The notes beneath the pieces were generated by a model. It had not been told where the DNA came from and ran no database searches. It was given only the letters and a program-made list of their open reading frames with translations. From Fagopyrum homotropicum (taxonomy: Eukaryota; Streptophyta; Magnoliopsida; Caryophyllales; Polygonaceae): a stretch of DNA of 64,000 nt. This document shows, piece by piece, positions 10,482-22,993 of the stretch (positions are counted from its first letter, which is position 1; every line of letters begins with the position of its first letter). The stretch spans positions 4,683,001 to 4,747,000 of the forward strand of contig BSWB01000002.1 in NCBI GenBank assembly GCA_033239125.1, read 5' to 3'. A program made the position numbers and the translations under genes.

Positions 10482-11560
10482 TTAGGGCCTTTTACACTAT
10501 AGAGTTAAAATTTAGGGTCCTACCAATTACAAATTGAGAAATAGGGCTCCTACTTTACTAGACTAATTCATAAATAGGACAAAAAGTTGACAAAAATGAG
10601 TGATGGCTGATGTGAGTGTTGACTGTGACACTTTTGAATGACATTTGGAGGGAATTTGGGGGCCAAAAAAACGCAGCCCTTTGCCCAGAAAAAATCAGCT
10701 TACCAAAAATCAACTTACCCAAAAATCTGCTTACCCAACTGATGTCACAATCATACCCAAAAATAAATTTGGCAAAGTACATAAACATACTCGAAAACAA
10801 TACACCCAATAAATCAAATATCAATATAAAATAATATCCATAAATTGGATAATATTTTATATTTATACCCAATTTAAACATCACTTAATACAAAATCCAT
10901 ACCCAATTTAAATTTGTCATACCCAAAAATTTCAAAACTCGATATTGTATACAAACATCAATATCAAATGGCATTTGGTCATTACCCAAAAATTCGCTTG
11001 ACATTTGATCATTATAACACATTTTGGGTAACCATAAAACATATCCACGATATCACTTTAAATATAACACATTTTGGGTAACTATAAAACATATCCAACA
11101 TTTTAACACATTTTGGGTAAGTGTTTTTTAAGATATTGATATGTTTGGGTAAGTGGTTTGTTCGTATGGTTGTCAATATAGTAGATCGAACATGGTAAGT
11201 GCATATCCTAATTTTGAGATCGGAATTTTGGGTAATCAAACATAAATCGTCATACAACACAAAAAAAATAAATAACACACCTAACATACCCAAAAAATAA
11301 CAACTCAATTTCGTCATACAATATCCAAAAAATAAATAACACACCTAACATATGAAAGATTAAGTGGGAGTCTCCCTCACTTTATTTAAAAAACCAAAAA
11401 AGTATGAATAGTAAACATCCCATCAATATTTAAATGTTGTGTAGTACCATCATTTCAATTATGTCCTATTTCCCTAGGTGTAGGCCTAATTTTTATTGTT
11501 TTCTCTAGAGACCCATTTTACAAAAGCAATATATAAAGGGTCCCATTTCCCTAATTTATT
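10482..11560. mobile_element. Candidate inverted-repeat element with TACCCAAAAAT motifs
   Basis: The outer parts resemble each other inverted: AATTTAGGGTCCTACC, AATAGGGCTCC and AAATAGGACA on the left correspond to reverse complements of ATGTCCTATTTCCC and GGGTCCCATTTCCCTAATTT on the right. Inside, TTACCCAAAAAT motifs recur on the left (10690-10990) and ACACATTTTGGGTAA motifs, the inverted form, at 11020, 11070 and 11110. No coding. Boundaries and TSD were not resolved; a MULE-like origin is a guess. Confidence 0.45.
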
Positions 11561-11647
11561 CTTCAAAATTTTATAATATTGTTTTAAAATCCCCCATATT
11601 TGCATATATTTTGGTATTGTGCATCACAATAGTCGTGGTCGTTTATC

Positions 11648-11800
11648 ATGTCTAGACCGAATCAGATGTTTCGGGCCCAAACCAGACCGGAAGATCGAAA
11701 TTTTCAGAAAACCGGAATAGGAATTGAAAATTTCATAAATATGGAACCAGGTCCAACCAAAATTTTGGTCCGATCGGTCCGTCTAATCTCTTTGGGTTTA
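11648..11800. repeat. Degraded ACCGG-rich hAT MITE fragment
   Basis: Contains CAGACCGGAAGATCG, AAAACCGGAAT and TTTTGGTCCGATCGGTCCG, similar to the interiors of the intact elements at 25732-26124 and 51079-51424. The terminal repeat is not intact. Confidence 0.45.
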
Positions 11801-12202
11801 CTAGTTTTTTCATTATATTTTTTTTATTAATTACTAGTTTCACCAGATCACGGGTTTTTTCCGGTCTGTTTCAAAAAAGAACAACTCTAGCAATCGTATT
11901 TTTGTCTTTTCTACCAATAATATATGACTAGAGACACTTTTTCTGGAGTATGGTCTTTTACTTTTTACCAAGAGATCAAATTTGTCGCACATGCTTCTAC
12001 CGGTGCTACTCCTGTATTGTTTGATTCGTTCCTCACCTACTTCATCTTTAGAAAAATCTTTTCGTGTTCATGTCATGTTGATGTACCTTCTTCGACTTTA
12101 CTTCACTTTTTTTTTTGCCGGTTTATCTGACCTGTTTTGTTGCTGGGTTGTTCTCTTGACGGTAACTTCATCCGTCGATTTCTCATTGAGTTAATTGTAT
12201 TA
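11801..12202. other. No gene recognised
   Basis: Short unconserved frames only; no repeat structure beyond polyT runs. Confidence 0.4.
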
Positions 12203-12381
12203 GTGCTCGTTTGGTTGGAAAGGTGGAATGAAAACGAAATAGAATCAGATAAGGGTAAGGAAAGGAAATGAAAATGACGAGATTACTTTCATGTGTTAAA
12301 AAAATCTCTAAACAAACGTAGTTTTTGAGTTATTCGGAATCATTCCGTTACCGGGAATGATTTCTAACGCTTCCAAATGAG
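12203..12381. mobile_element. Small Tourist-like MITE
   Basis: Starts GTGCTCGTTTGGTTGG and ends CTTCCAAATGAG. TTA is present on both sides (12200-12202 and 12382-12384). The interior (GGAATGAAAACGAAAT, GGAATCATTCC) recalls the 290-bp Tourist family here but is shorter and diverged. Confidence 0.55.
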
Positions 12382-13019
12382 TTAAAATTTACACACTTTT
12401 ACAACTATTTGTATTTTGTTTCTTAGAACACAATTATATGAAGAGTAGAATCCAAGAACCCTAAAAAACATAATGTGTTGCCTACACAATCTTGAAGAAA
12501 AATGGGATAAGATATGGTTATTCTTCCCAATTACACAAAACAAAAGTCCCATAATTAAATTTAATAATTTTGAGAGGATTTGACAGAACCCTAATCTTCA
12601 TGTTTTGGATGATTAAACATGGAAAAAGTCGACACCCATGCTCAGTGTATCAATGGGGGGCACCCTCAACATGTGCCCGACTATTTTTAATTAATAAATT
12701 AGTATTATTTTTAATTATATATTTACACAAAACAATCTCAATTATTATGTTTTATGTGCATGTTCACTACAATTTAACTCAATGATAACCAGATTCATCG
12801 TACATAATCATATTTAGATATGTATATACCTATTATTATTCAAACCGGTTCGATGTTCTAGATGATGCATCGTCTAATAAGTAAGACGGGCCGACTATAT
12901 TTTATAGGAAGTTTTAAGTTGACCATAATATCATTGTTCTTAACTCTTAAGTTTGTTTTATCCACGGTTTGAATGTGTAAATTTTCAAACTCACTCCAGT
13001 AGCGTAGAATAGGGTTATT
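12382..13019. other. Intergenic, no gene seen
   Basis: AT-rich sequence without conserved frame or clear repeat. Confidence 0.4.
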
Positions 13020-13320
13020 ATATGAACCAGTCGAGTCGAGCCTAAGTTTTTAACAAGTTTAAAACATATTCATATTCAAATCGTTTAGAAAGTGGATCAA
13101 CTGATGAACTTTTTCAAATCGAGTCCGAGTAGCTCAACTAATATAATACCCCTACGGTATTGATTTTACTTAAACGAGCCAAGTTTTTAACCAAACCGAG
13201 CATGACATGCTCAGACATAACTCGTTTATAAACGAGACGAGTTCTAACTAAGCCGAAATTTTATAGGAGCTTTTTATGAGCCAAGCCCAAATAGCTAAAC
13301 TCATATAACAAAAATATTAT
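13020..13320. repeat. Degraded GAGCC-rich hAT MITE
   Basis: Shares with the intact element at 2900-3242 the succession GTCGAGTCGAGCC, TTTAGAAAGTGGAT, CGAGTAGCTC, ATAATACCCCTA and TAACTCGTTTATAAACGAG. Termini have decayed and no TSD is recognisable. Confidence 0.6.
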
Positions 13321-13659
13321 GATATTCGTAAACATAACAAAAAGTTGCAACACATTGAAACGAAAGTCGCAGCTCAAATTTACAGTAAATTACAAATTCA
13401 TTGTAAATTACATAATTTTCAAACACGTGACCCACACTAATTTTCACTTTTGAACTATTATGTATGAAAGCACATTCTTACTCATTCACGTTAAGTTGTA
13501 TTTTAATCGTTTTTTAAGATAAAGTATACGTACAAGTAGTAAATGGTATATTTTGAATCCTCGAACGTTGAATTTGAACAAGATTTAAACTTTAAAATTC
13601 AATTTGAAGATTGTGAAATTTGTGAGAAATTTTTATATTGTTTTTTTGTACCTATAGTA

Positions 13660-14185
13660 TGTTAGAGTATGAATCTAATATATTAAGCCCGATATATTAG
13701 ACCCTATATTGGGTTTGTCCATTATTTGTTAGTTTACCGTTTTGCCGCTTTATATTTATCTATATAAACAATATTTGATTAATTAAATAAACAAACTTTC
13801 GGTTCATAAATCTCTACATGGTATCTGAGACTACGATCTAAACACACTTCCGCCTAATCAAACCCTAAATCACAAGCCCTAGCTGTGTCGTCATCACCAC
13901 CGCCAGTAATGGTATCACGTCAACCTACATGTGCCCCAAAGCCGACTCTACCGATGTGTTGTTATCGTCAACCTAACAAAACCAAAACCAAAGAAGGAAG
14001 GAGAGAATTTCAAATCCTAATTTCCCAGACCCGTTCGTACTCACTATTATTTTAATCATCATGCGTCCTAGGACCCAAAACTTACCTAAATTGTTAATCA
14101 ATATGCGTTTTAGGAGCCAAAAATCTATCTTACATTAATCTACCTACGTCTTATTTAAAACCTACCTATGACGCTAATTACGTCC
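13660..14185 (+). mobile_element. Ty1-copia-type LTR plus primer-binding site, remnant
   Basis: 13660-13818 looks like a short LTR: it begins TGTTAGAGTATGAATC, has a TATATAAACA-like box near 13760 and ends CTCTACA. It is followed directly by TGGTATCTGAGA, close to the initiator-tRNA-Met primer site TGGTATCAGAGC. Downstream is a short decayed leader/gag-like stretch interrupted by the gypsy insertion at 14190. No second LTR was found in the window. Confidence 0.55.
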
Positions 14186-14189
14186 TAGG

Positions 14190-16666
14190 TGTGACACCCA
14201 CCTATTTCATTTCTAGTTGATTACTAGTTAATTAACCCTGTTTAAAGCAATAAGCGGAAAAGCGGAAAAACGAAAAACGTAAATTTTTAAAACTTTATCT
14301 TACAACCATATTCACAGCATATATGCATACTAACATACGTCATAAACTCCGTTTAACCAAAACACAACTGTTTTAAAACCATGCAAAACATCCTAGGCGG
14401 TAGCATCCCATAACAGCCCACCTGATATGATCTCAAATCCAGGTGTTGGGTCCAACGTCCTTGCCTTGATCAGGCCGAGTCTGAGTAGCTGAAAAATATG
14501 TGGATATAACAACAATGAGCCACACGCTCAGTAAGGGTATACAAATCGCACTGTCCCAATATATATAAGTATCTAATATCCCGTCCCCAAAGGACACTCT
14601 ATACCCTTCCTCACATTCCAAAGTCGATCAATGCATACACATCCACATTCACATATAATTCCACAACCATTCACATCACATAAACATAAACATTCAAGCA
14701 TGTTATCACACATCACATATAAACATATCATCTCATATAAACATCTCATATCATCTCATCACATATAAATAATCATAACATAACATATAACATGCTAGAC
14801 TCGATTGCATCGATGCATAGGTGATAATTAACTAACTAGCTCCAACTGATCGTACGATATATTTTCTCATGTGCTTTCGTATTTCTTTTCTTTCTTTCTT
14901 TTTTTTTTCTTTCGGTTGGCCAACCCGATAGCGTCATAGGCCCCCTGTAGATCAGGTAGCGACCTCAGCCATCTTGTCCTAAGACCCCCTGTAGATCAGG
15001 TCGCGATCTTGGACTATTTTTCTTATCTTGAGGCCCCCTGTAGATCAGGTAGCGACCCCTGGCTGTTTTTCTTTTCTCGAGGCCCCCTGTAGATCAGGTA
15101 GCGACCTCTGAGGCCCCCTGTAGATCAGGTAGCGACCTCGTCCCCCGGAAACCCGTGCGGGACCTAGTTGGGCTAATTAATCAATTACCATCCTATATTA
15201 TCACTTTCATATCATAACTCAATTTCATGCTTTCATCATATTCTTTCATCACATTCTTTCCACTATCATCTCATGTACCTCATGCATGCTTTCATAAAGA
15301 ATATCAAGTCATCATCATCATCATCTCACTCATATATAGGCATGCATACAATCATAACAAACAGATATATACGCTCAAGCATGCATAAAATCATGGCATA
15401 TTAAATACACAACATATATTAAGCAAGTGTAATTCATATACACTTACCTCGCAGGTAAGAACAATAAAACCTCGCAAACCAACTATTGAGTCCGTTTCCC
15501 ACTCGGACTATCCTCCTTTCTCGTATTTGGATACACTCACAAAGAAGTAAGCTATAATTAAACCGAACCCTTCAACAACACCTGTTGAGAATATCATATT
15601 CCTCGTATTAAACTTCTCGCTTCAAACACCAGTTAAATTCATTCCTTTGAATTTAATTAGCTTATAGCATTTTCTAGAATCCCAATTTAATTAATTAACC
15701 TTTAATTAATTAATTAAATTTCGCCAGAACAACGTTTTGCCCGCAGGCAATTTCTGAACCCACCTGTCATCAAATCTCATCAAACAAACAGCCCATAATC
15801 ACCAGAATAATGTAACGAGCATAATGGAATTTTCAATTATCCATTTTGACAAGCCTAAGGTCAATTTAGGCTAAATCGCAATACTAGAAAACGAATAAAT
15901 TCATAACTTATTCGTTACTAACCCGATTGACGATCTGAAAGAAGATTCGGAATCAAAACGACGCAGGCTACGCTCGGACACCGTCAAATTCACCGGAATC
16001 TGAGCGACGGAACCTCCCTAGTATCATATATGCTCGACCAGACCTCCCCTTGCTCGGAAATGTAGAAACTCGGTACCAAAATGAAGAGAATGAAGAGAGG
16101 AATCCAAAAACTCAAACGGATTTGAAATCGGATTAGAAACGAATAGTAGATCTGAGTTTGAAGGTTGAGAGAAATCAGAGCTTTTACGAGGAAACGTGAA
16201 AGAAAATGAATTAATAAACGATATTTCAGCTATTTATAGCGAAGACGATAATTATCCTTTAGCGGAGTCGATAATTATCCTTTTACCGATCCGAAAGCGG
16301 TTTAAGCCCCCTTCTCCAAACTTCTCGAAATTGGAATAATAGATCTGGAATATTGTATGGATAATTATTCCGCAATTGTTTCGAAAAACGCGTATTCCTA
16401 AGCCGTCTTTCTTAGCCGCTAAGAAACGAAATAGCGACTCTTTTAGCCAATTTGCCTTTTCATGTTTTTTCATATCTAGGACATGTCCGATGTCCTGATC
16501 ATTTCTCTCAACTGCATTTTTATTAATTGAAGCTCCCAAATGCTCCAAATAATACCGGGGTGTAATATCATCTAGGAGCTGGTTACCTCGAGAGGTATCT
16601 CGTGTTAAAACGGATTTAATTTCCTAAATTACTCGATTAGGTCATCTTCGATTTTTGACTGTTACA
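14190..16666 (-). repeat. Gypsy 3' LTR (2477 bp)
   Basis: Left copy of the LTR pair. It contains five tandem AGGCCCCCTGTAGATCAGGT units (about 14937-15140), a (TTTC)n tract and, on the minus strand, the CTATAAATAG promoter box near 16230. Relative to the other copy it lacks a 23-bp duplication near 16260 and one ATC triplet near 15320. A 98-codon minus-strand frame (16252-16548) recurs identically in the other LTR and lies in U3. Confidence 0.92.
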
Positions 16667-16776
16667 AATATCTCCCACTTTAAGAAATTTCGTCCCGAAA
16701 TTTAAGAAAGGACGTAGAACCAAACTCGTAGATGTATCAAAAGGATGCACAACCGGATCACAATTTCTCGAGGTTT

Positions 16777-19700
16777 TTACTCAAAAAGATAGGGGTATCT
16801 AGCTCTCATATCTCGCTTGGTTTCCCATGTAGCCTCTCGAGCTGAATGATGTCCCCATCTGACCTTCACCATCGGAATCTCCTTGTTTCTCAATCTTCGA
16901 ACTTGTCTGCCTAAAACTTCAACTGGTTCTTCTGGGTAGGACAAGTTCTCAGATACTTCTATCTCAGGTTCGGGAATGATATGACTCGGATCTGACCTAT
17001 ACCTTCGTAGCACCGATACGTGGAAGACGTCATGCAATCTTGATAACTCAGGTGGTAACGCCAATCTATACGCAAGTGGTCCGATCTTCTCTAAGATCTC
17101 ATATGGACAAATGTATCTCGGTGCTAACTTCCCATGCCTACCAAATCTCATAACTCCCCTCCAAGGAGATACCTTCAAAAACACTCTCTCGCCTATCTCA
17201 TATGTCATCTCTCGTCTACGGCGATCAAAGTAGCTCTTCTGACGATCTTGTGCTGCCTTCAAGCAGTGCTTTACTACTTGTACTTTCTCTATTGTCTGTT
17301 GTACAAGTTCAGGACCCTCTATCTGTCGCATGCCCTCAAAATCCCAACATACAGGTGTGCGACACTTCCTTCCATACAAGGCCTCGTAAGGGGCCATACC
17401 AATACTTGAATGGAAACTGTTATTATACGCAAATTCGAGCAATGGCAGGTTAGAATCCCAGTTACCTTTAAGCTCCAAAACACAGGATCTCAACATCTCC
17501 TCCAAGGTCTGAATCGTTCTCTCTGATTGTCCGTCTGTCTGAGGATGAAATGCCGTACTGAAATGCAATCTTGTACCTAAGGCAGTTTGCAGACTTCCCT
17601 AGAAATGCGAGGTAAACCTCGGATCTCTATCGGATACAATCGATACAGGGACTCCGTGCAGTCGAACAATCTCTCTCACATACAACTCTGCCAGCTCATC
17701 CAAGGAGTTATCTTGTCTCATCGGTAAGAAGTGGGCAGATTTCGTCAATCTGTCTACAATCACCCATACCGTGTCATTCTTTCTGAAAGTCCTAGGAAGT
17801 CCAACCACAAAATCCATTGTAATCCGCTCCCACTTCCACTCAGGAACTGATAAAGATTGTAATTTTCCTGCTGGTGCTTGGTGTTCAGCTTTCACTTGCT
17901 GGCACACTAGACATCGAGCTACAAAATCAGCTACCTCTCGTCTCATCTTGGGCCACCAATAGATCTTCCTCAGGTCATTAAACATCTTCGTACTCCCAGG
18001 ATGCATGGAATACCTCGAGGAGTGTGCCTCTTCAAGTAGCTTCTTCTTTAACTCCTCAATGTTGGGCACGCATATCCGTGTACCTCTGTATAACACTCCC
18101 TGATCAGACAACCGGAAGTGTGTAGTGGTAGCATCTCCCACTTTAGCTTTCAACTTCTTCAGTGTAGCATCCTCATCTTGTCTAGTTGAAATCTCATCGA
18201 GAATCAACGGTCTAACCTGAATGTTCGCTATCAACTCGGATCCTCTTACATCCATCTCTACTCTCATAACTCTGAGAGCTAATAGATGCTCAACTTTGTA
18301 GTTGACCTTACCACCTTGGTCACTGCTCTTTCTGCTGAGAGCGTCAGCTACCACATTCGCCTTTCCTGGATGGTACTCTATAGTGCAATCATAATCCTTG
18401 AGTAACTCCATCCATCTTCTCTGCCTCAGATTCAGATCCCTTTGAGTGGGAATATACTTCAGGCTTTTATGGTCGGTAAACACCGGAAATGTATCACCAT
18501 AAAGATAGTGCCTCCAGGTCTTAAGAGCATGAACTATAGCAGCAAGCTCTAGGTCGTGTGTAGGGTAGTTCTGCTCATGAGGTCTCAACTGTCTAGATGT
18601 ATAAGCTATTACCTTCCCTTCCTGCATTAAAACTCCTCCTAAGCCACTCCCAGATGCGTCGGTGTAAACCACAAAGTTACCCTTATCTGAGGGTACATCC
18701 AGAATAGGGAACGTAGTCAATCTTTTCTTAAGTTCTTCAAAGCTCTCTTGACAACTGTTATCCCATATAAACTGCTGATTCTTCTTTAGCAAGTTAGTCA
18801 ATGGGCGCGCGATAATCGAGAAGTTCTTTACAAACCTCCTGTAATAACCCGCCAGTCCTAAGAAGCTGCGAATCTCCGTAATGCTCTTCGGAATTTCCCA
18901 TTCTGTAATAGCCTTGATCTTGGATGGATCAGGTTGTATACCATCTCGTGATATCACATGCCCTAGAAAGGCAATCTGATCCGTCCAAAACTCGCACTTG
19001 CTGAACTTCGCATACAATTGTCTCTCCCTCAAAATCCCTAAGATACGTCTCAGATGTTCTCTATGAGTATCTGCATCTCGGGAATATATCAAGATATCAT
19101 CAATGAAGACCACGACAAACTGATCTAGATAAGGTTGGAAGATCGAGTTCATCAACGCCATGAATGCTGCAGGTGCATTCGTCAACCCAAAAGGCATAAC
19201 TGTAAACTCATAGTGTCCATACCGAGTACGAAAAGCTGTCTTCGGTATTGAATTCTCTGCTATCCTCAACTGCCAGTATCCCGATCGAAGGTCAATCTTT
19301 GAAAATACTGTAGCACCCCTTAATTGATCAAGCAAGTCCTCTATCCTCGGTAAGGGATACTTGTTCTTGATTGTGATTTTGTTCAGCTGACGGTAGTCTA
19401 TGCACAATCGTAAGCTACCATCTTTCTTCTTCACAAAAAGCACTGGTGCACCCCAAGGAGAAATACTCGGGCGTATAAAACCCTTCTCGAGCAACTCTTC
19501 TAGCTGTTTCTTCAATTCCTTTAGCTCTAGCGGAGCCATCCTGTAAGGAGCAATTGATATCGGTGCTGCACCGGGTAATGTCTCAATCTCAAAGTCTACC
19601 TCTCTACTCGGAGGTAAACCAGGTAAATCATCAAGGAAAACTTCAGGAAATTCTCTGACAACATCCACCTCAGATACTCCGGGGCTAACAATAGCAGAAT

Positions 19701-19917
19701 CTGACACACTAGCCAGATAAGCCTGACATCCTTCCCGAAGTAATCTAAAAGCTGTTACTGCAGATATGAGGCAAGTAGGAATAACATTCCTCTCACCGGT
19801 GAAAATCACTTCCCTCAATCCATTTGTCTCCTTGATTACTTCCTTCGCATAACAGTCTATCAAGGCTCTATGGGTGGATAACCAATCCATACCCAATATC
19901 ACATCAAACTCTCTCAA
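16777..19917 (-). pseudogene. Gypsy pol: protease tail, RT, RNase H, integrase, chromodomain; interrupted by one stop
   Basis: Reads from the end of the protease (FDVILGMDWLS) through reverse transcriptase (RLCIDYRQLN; catalytic VFIDDILIYS), RNase H (VVYTDASGSGLGGVL), the integrase zinc finger (HX4H...CX2C, ending ARCLVCQQVKAEHQ) and the integrase core (TMDFVVGLPR). An in-frame TAG at 17599-17601 falls just after the second catalytic Asp region (IVSDRDPRF), where relatives have Trp. The frame then continues unshifted (HFSTAFHPQTDGQ) to a chromodomain-like C-terminus ending at 16777. A single nonsense change is the only pol lesion I see, consistent with a young but inactive copy. Confidence 0.9.
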
Positions 19918-19929
19918 GAAATCATCTCA

Positions 19930-20396
19930 TGTCAACACATGTGGTATACTATGGTCATTAGGGACCATGTCCCACCAGATCCAATATTTAGGAATCAATA
20001 GAAAAGGCATATCCCATCTCCAGTTTCTCCCTTAAACAAGGATATAGCATATTGTACACGTCTCTCATTAGCGTAGATAACTCCATCTAGAATGGACGCA
20101 GTGTTCCCCAATTACTCATCCACTACTAATGGATTAGTGGTCCCCTCAAACAGCTTTGCTCCTTGGCGGCGAATCTTCTCAAAATTCTTGTCCATCTCTA
20201 CTAGAATAATGCCCGCCTGAGACACTGGTGTGTCTATAGTGATATAACTTCTCTCAAATATATCACTAAATCAGATATACCAGCCATATCCGATGGTGGT
20301 AGTATTATTGGCTAAACTGGCACCTTAAGGTGCTCCTGATCATTTCTACCCTGAGCATGTACACACTCAGTCGACCCTTTGGCTGTGCTCCGCCAT
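19930..20396 (-). pseudogene. Gypsy gag N-terminal remnant
   Basis: A candidate gag ATG lies at 20396 (MAEHSQ), 73 bp after the primer site, but meets a stop within ten codons. Further on, one frame encodes recognisable gag (KNFEKIRRQGAKLFEGTTN, LGNTASILD, YANERRVQYAISLFKGETGD), again with a stop where relatives have Trp. The C-terminal gag, the CCHC knuckle and the protease core are absent; the sequence jumps to the protease end near 19920. This deletion makes the copy non-autonomous. Confidence 0.75.
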
Positions 20397-20468
20397 CTAA
20401 AAGAAAAAGAAACTTTCAAAAGCTTTTCAGAAAACTTCCCACAACCCAAGCCAAGGAATCATATCCCT

Positions 20469-20480
20469 GCTCTGATACCA
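20469..20480 (-). other. Primer-binding site of the gypsy element
   Basis: Reads TGGTATCAGAGC on the minus strand, 6 bp after the 5' LTR end; complementary to the 3' end of plant initiator tRNA-Met. Confidence 0.85.
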
Positions 20481-20486
20481 ACCAAA

Positions 20487-22988
20487 TGTGACACCCACCT
20501 ATTTCATTTCTAGTTGATTACCAGTTAATTAACCCTGTTTAAAGCAATAAGCGGAAAAGCGGAAAAACGGAAAACGTAAATTTTTAAAACTTTATCTTAC
20601 AACCATATTCACAGCATATATGCATACTAACATACGTCATAAACTCCATTTAACCAAAACACAACTGTTTTAAAACCATGCAAAACATCCTAGGCGGTAG
20701 CATCCCATAACAGCCCACCTGATATGATCTCAAATCCAGGTGTTGGGTCCAACGTCCTTGCCTTGATCAGGCCGAGTCTGAGTAGCTGAAAAATATGTGG
20801 ATATAACAACAATGAGCCACACGCTCAGTAAGGGTATACAAATCGCACTGTCTCAATATATATAAGTATCTAATATCCCGTCCCCAAAGGACACTCTATA
20901 CCCTTCCTCACATTCCAAAGTCGATCAATGCATACACATCCACATTCACATATAATTCCACAACCATTCACATCACATAAACATAAACATTCAAGCATGT
21001 TATCACACATCACATATAAACATATCATCTCATATAAACATCTCATATCATCTCATCACATATAAATAATCATAACATAACATATAACATGCTAGACTCG
21101 ATTGCATCGATGCATAGGTGATAATTAACTAACTAGCTCCAACTGATCGTACGATATATTTTCTCATGTGCTTTCGTATTTCTTTTCTTTCTTTCTTTTT
21201 TTTTTCTTTCGGTTGGCCAACCCGATAGCGTCATAGGCCCCCTGTAGATCAGGTAGCGACCTCAGCCATCTTGTCCTAAGACCCCCTGTAGATCAGGTCG
21301 CGATCTTGGACTATTTTTCTTATCTTGAGGCCCCCTGTAGATCAGGTAGCGACCCCTGGCTGTTTTTCTTTTCTCGAGGCCCCCTGTAGATCAGGTAGCG
21401 ACCTCTGAGGCCCCCTGTAGATCAGGTAGCGACCTCGTCCCCCGGAAACCCGTGCGGGACCCAGTTGGGCTAATTAATCAATTACCATCCTATATTATCA
21501 CTTTCATATCATAACTCAATTTCATGCTTTCATCATATTCTTTCATCACATTCTTTCCACTATCATCTCATGTACCTCATGCATGCTTTCATAAAGAATA
21601 TCAAGTCATCATCATCATCATCATCTCACTCATATATAGGCATGCATACAATCATAACAAACAGATATATATGCTCAAGCATGCATAAAATCATGGCATA
21701 TTAAATACACAACATATATTAAGCAAGTGTAATTCATATACACTTACCTCGCAGGTAAGAACAATAAAACCTCGCAAACCAACTATTGAGTCCGTTTCCC
21801 ACTCGGACTATCCTCCTTTCTCGTATTTGGATACACTCACAAAGAAGTAAGCTATAATTAAACCGAACCCTTCAACAACACCTGTTGAGAATATCATATT
21901 CCTCGTATTAAACTTCTCGCTTCAAACACCAGTTAAATTCATTCCTTTGAATTTAATTAGCTTATAGCATTTTCTAGAATCCCAATTTAATTAATTAACC
22001 TTTAATTAATTAATTAAATTTCGCCAGAACAACGTTTTGCCCGCAGGCAATTTCTGAACCCACCTGTCATCAAATCTCATCAAACAAACAGCCCATAATC
22101 ACCAGAATAATGTAACGAGCATAATGGAATTTTCAATTATCCATTTTGACAAGCCTAAGGTCAATTTAGGCTAAATCGCAATACGGAAAACGAATAAATT
22201 CATAACTTATTCGTTACTAACCCGATTGACGATCTGAAAGAAGATTCGGAATCACAACGACGCAGGCTACGCTCGGACACCGTCAAATTCACCGGAATCT
22301 GAGCGACGGAACCTCCCTAGTATCATATATGCTCGACCAGACCTTCCCTTGCTCGGAAATGTAGAAACTCGGTACCAAAATGAAGAGAATGAAGAGAGGA
22401 ATCCAAAAACTCAAACGGATTTGAAATCGGATTAGAAACGAATAGTAGATCTGAGTTTGAAGGTTGAGAGAAATCAGAGCTTTTACGAGGAAACGTGAAA
22501 GAAAATGAATTAATAAACGATATTTCAGCTATTTATAGCGAAGACGATAATTATCCTTTAGCGGAGTCGATAATTATCCTTTAGCGGAGTCGATAATTAT
22601 CCTTTTACCGATCCGAAAGCGGTTTAAGCCCCCTTCTCCAAACTTCTCGAAATTGGAATAATAGATCTGGAATATTGTATGGATAATTATTCCGCAATTG
22701 TTTCGAAAAACGCGTATTCCTAAGCCGTCTTTCTTAGCCGCTAAGAAACGAAATAGCGACTCTTTTAGCCAATTTGCCTTTTCATGTTTTTTCATATCTA
22801 GGACATGTCCGATGTCCTGATCATTTCTCTCAACTGCATTTTTATTAATTGAAGCTCCCAAATGCTCCAAATAATACCGGGGTGTAATATCATCTAGGAG
22901 CTGGTTACCTCGAGAGGTATCTCGTGTTAAAACGGATTTAATTTCCTAAATTACTCGATTAGGTCATCTTCGATTTTTGACTGTTACA
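20487..22988 (-). repeat. Gypsy 5' LTR (2502 bp)
   Basis: Right copy of the pair. A TATA box reads CTATAAATAG on the minus strand near 22530-22539, so U3 is about 450 bp and the transcribed leader is about 2 kb long. That leader contains the AGGCCCCCTGTAGATCAGGT tandem array (21234-21436) and a splice-donor-like GAGGTAAGTG near 21750. Next to the U3 core is a 23-bp direct duplication (GGAGTCGATAATTATCC repeated near 22540-22600) absent from the other LTR. Confidence 0.92.
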
Positions 22989-22993
22989 CTAGG

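Larger units (their letters stand above)
14190..22988 (-). mobile_element. Ty3-gypsy (chromovirus) LTR retrotransposon, recent, internally deleted
   Basis: LTRs at 14190-16666 and 20487-22988, in TGTGACACCC...GACTGTTACA form. The element is flanked by the perfect 5-bp duplication CTAGG (14185-14189 and 22989-22993). It is transcribed on the minus strand, so the right copy is the 5' LTR. A primer-binding site complementary to initiator tRNA-Met adjoins it and a purine-rich tract (AAAGTGGGAGATATT) adjoins the 3' LTR. The 3.8-kb interior keeps the start of gag, then RT, RNase H, integrase and a chromodomain-like tail. Most of gag and protease is missing and pol carries a stop. By eye the LTRs differ by about ten substitutions and three small indels, so the insertion is young. 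Confidence 0.93.

Noticed and set aside
12203..12381. Full-length member of the 290-bp Tourist family
   Set aside because: Only the ends and a GGAATCATTCC core are alike; listed as a separate small MITE instead.
14937..15140. CRISPR-like array of GC-rich direct repeats
   Set aside because: The repeats are degenerate, spacers are not uniform, and they lie inside both LTRs of a plant retrotransposon.
16252..16548. 98-codon frame present identically in both gypsy LTRs (also 22574-22870)
   Set aside because: Its duplication follows from the LTR duplication; it lies in U3 upstream of the TATA box and resembles no known protein.
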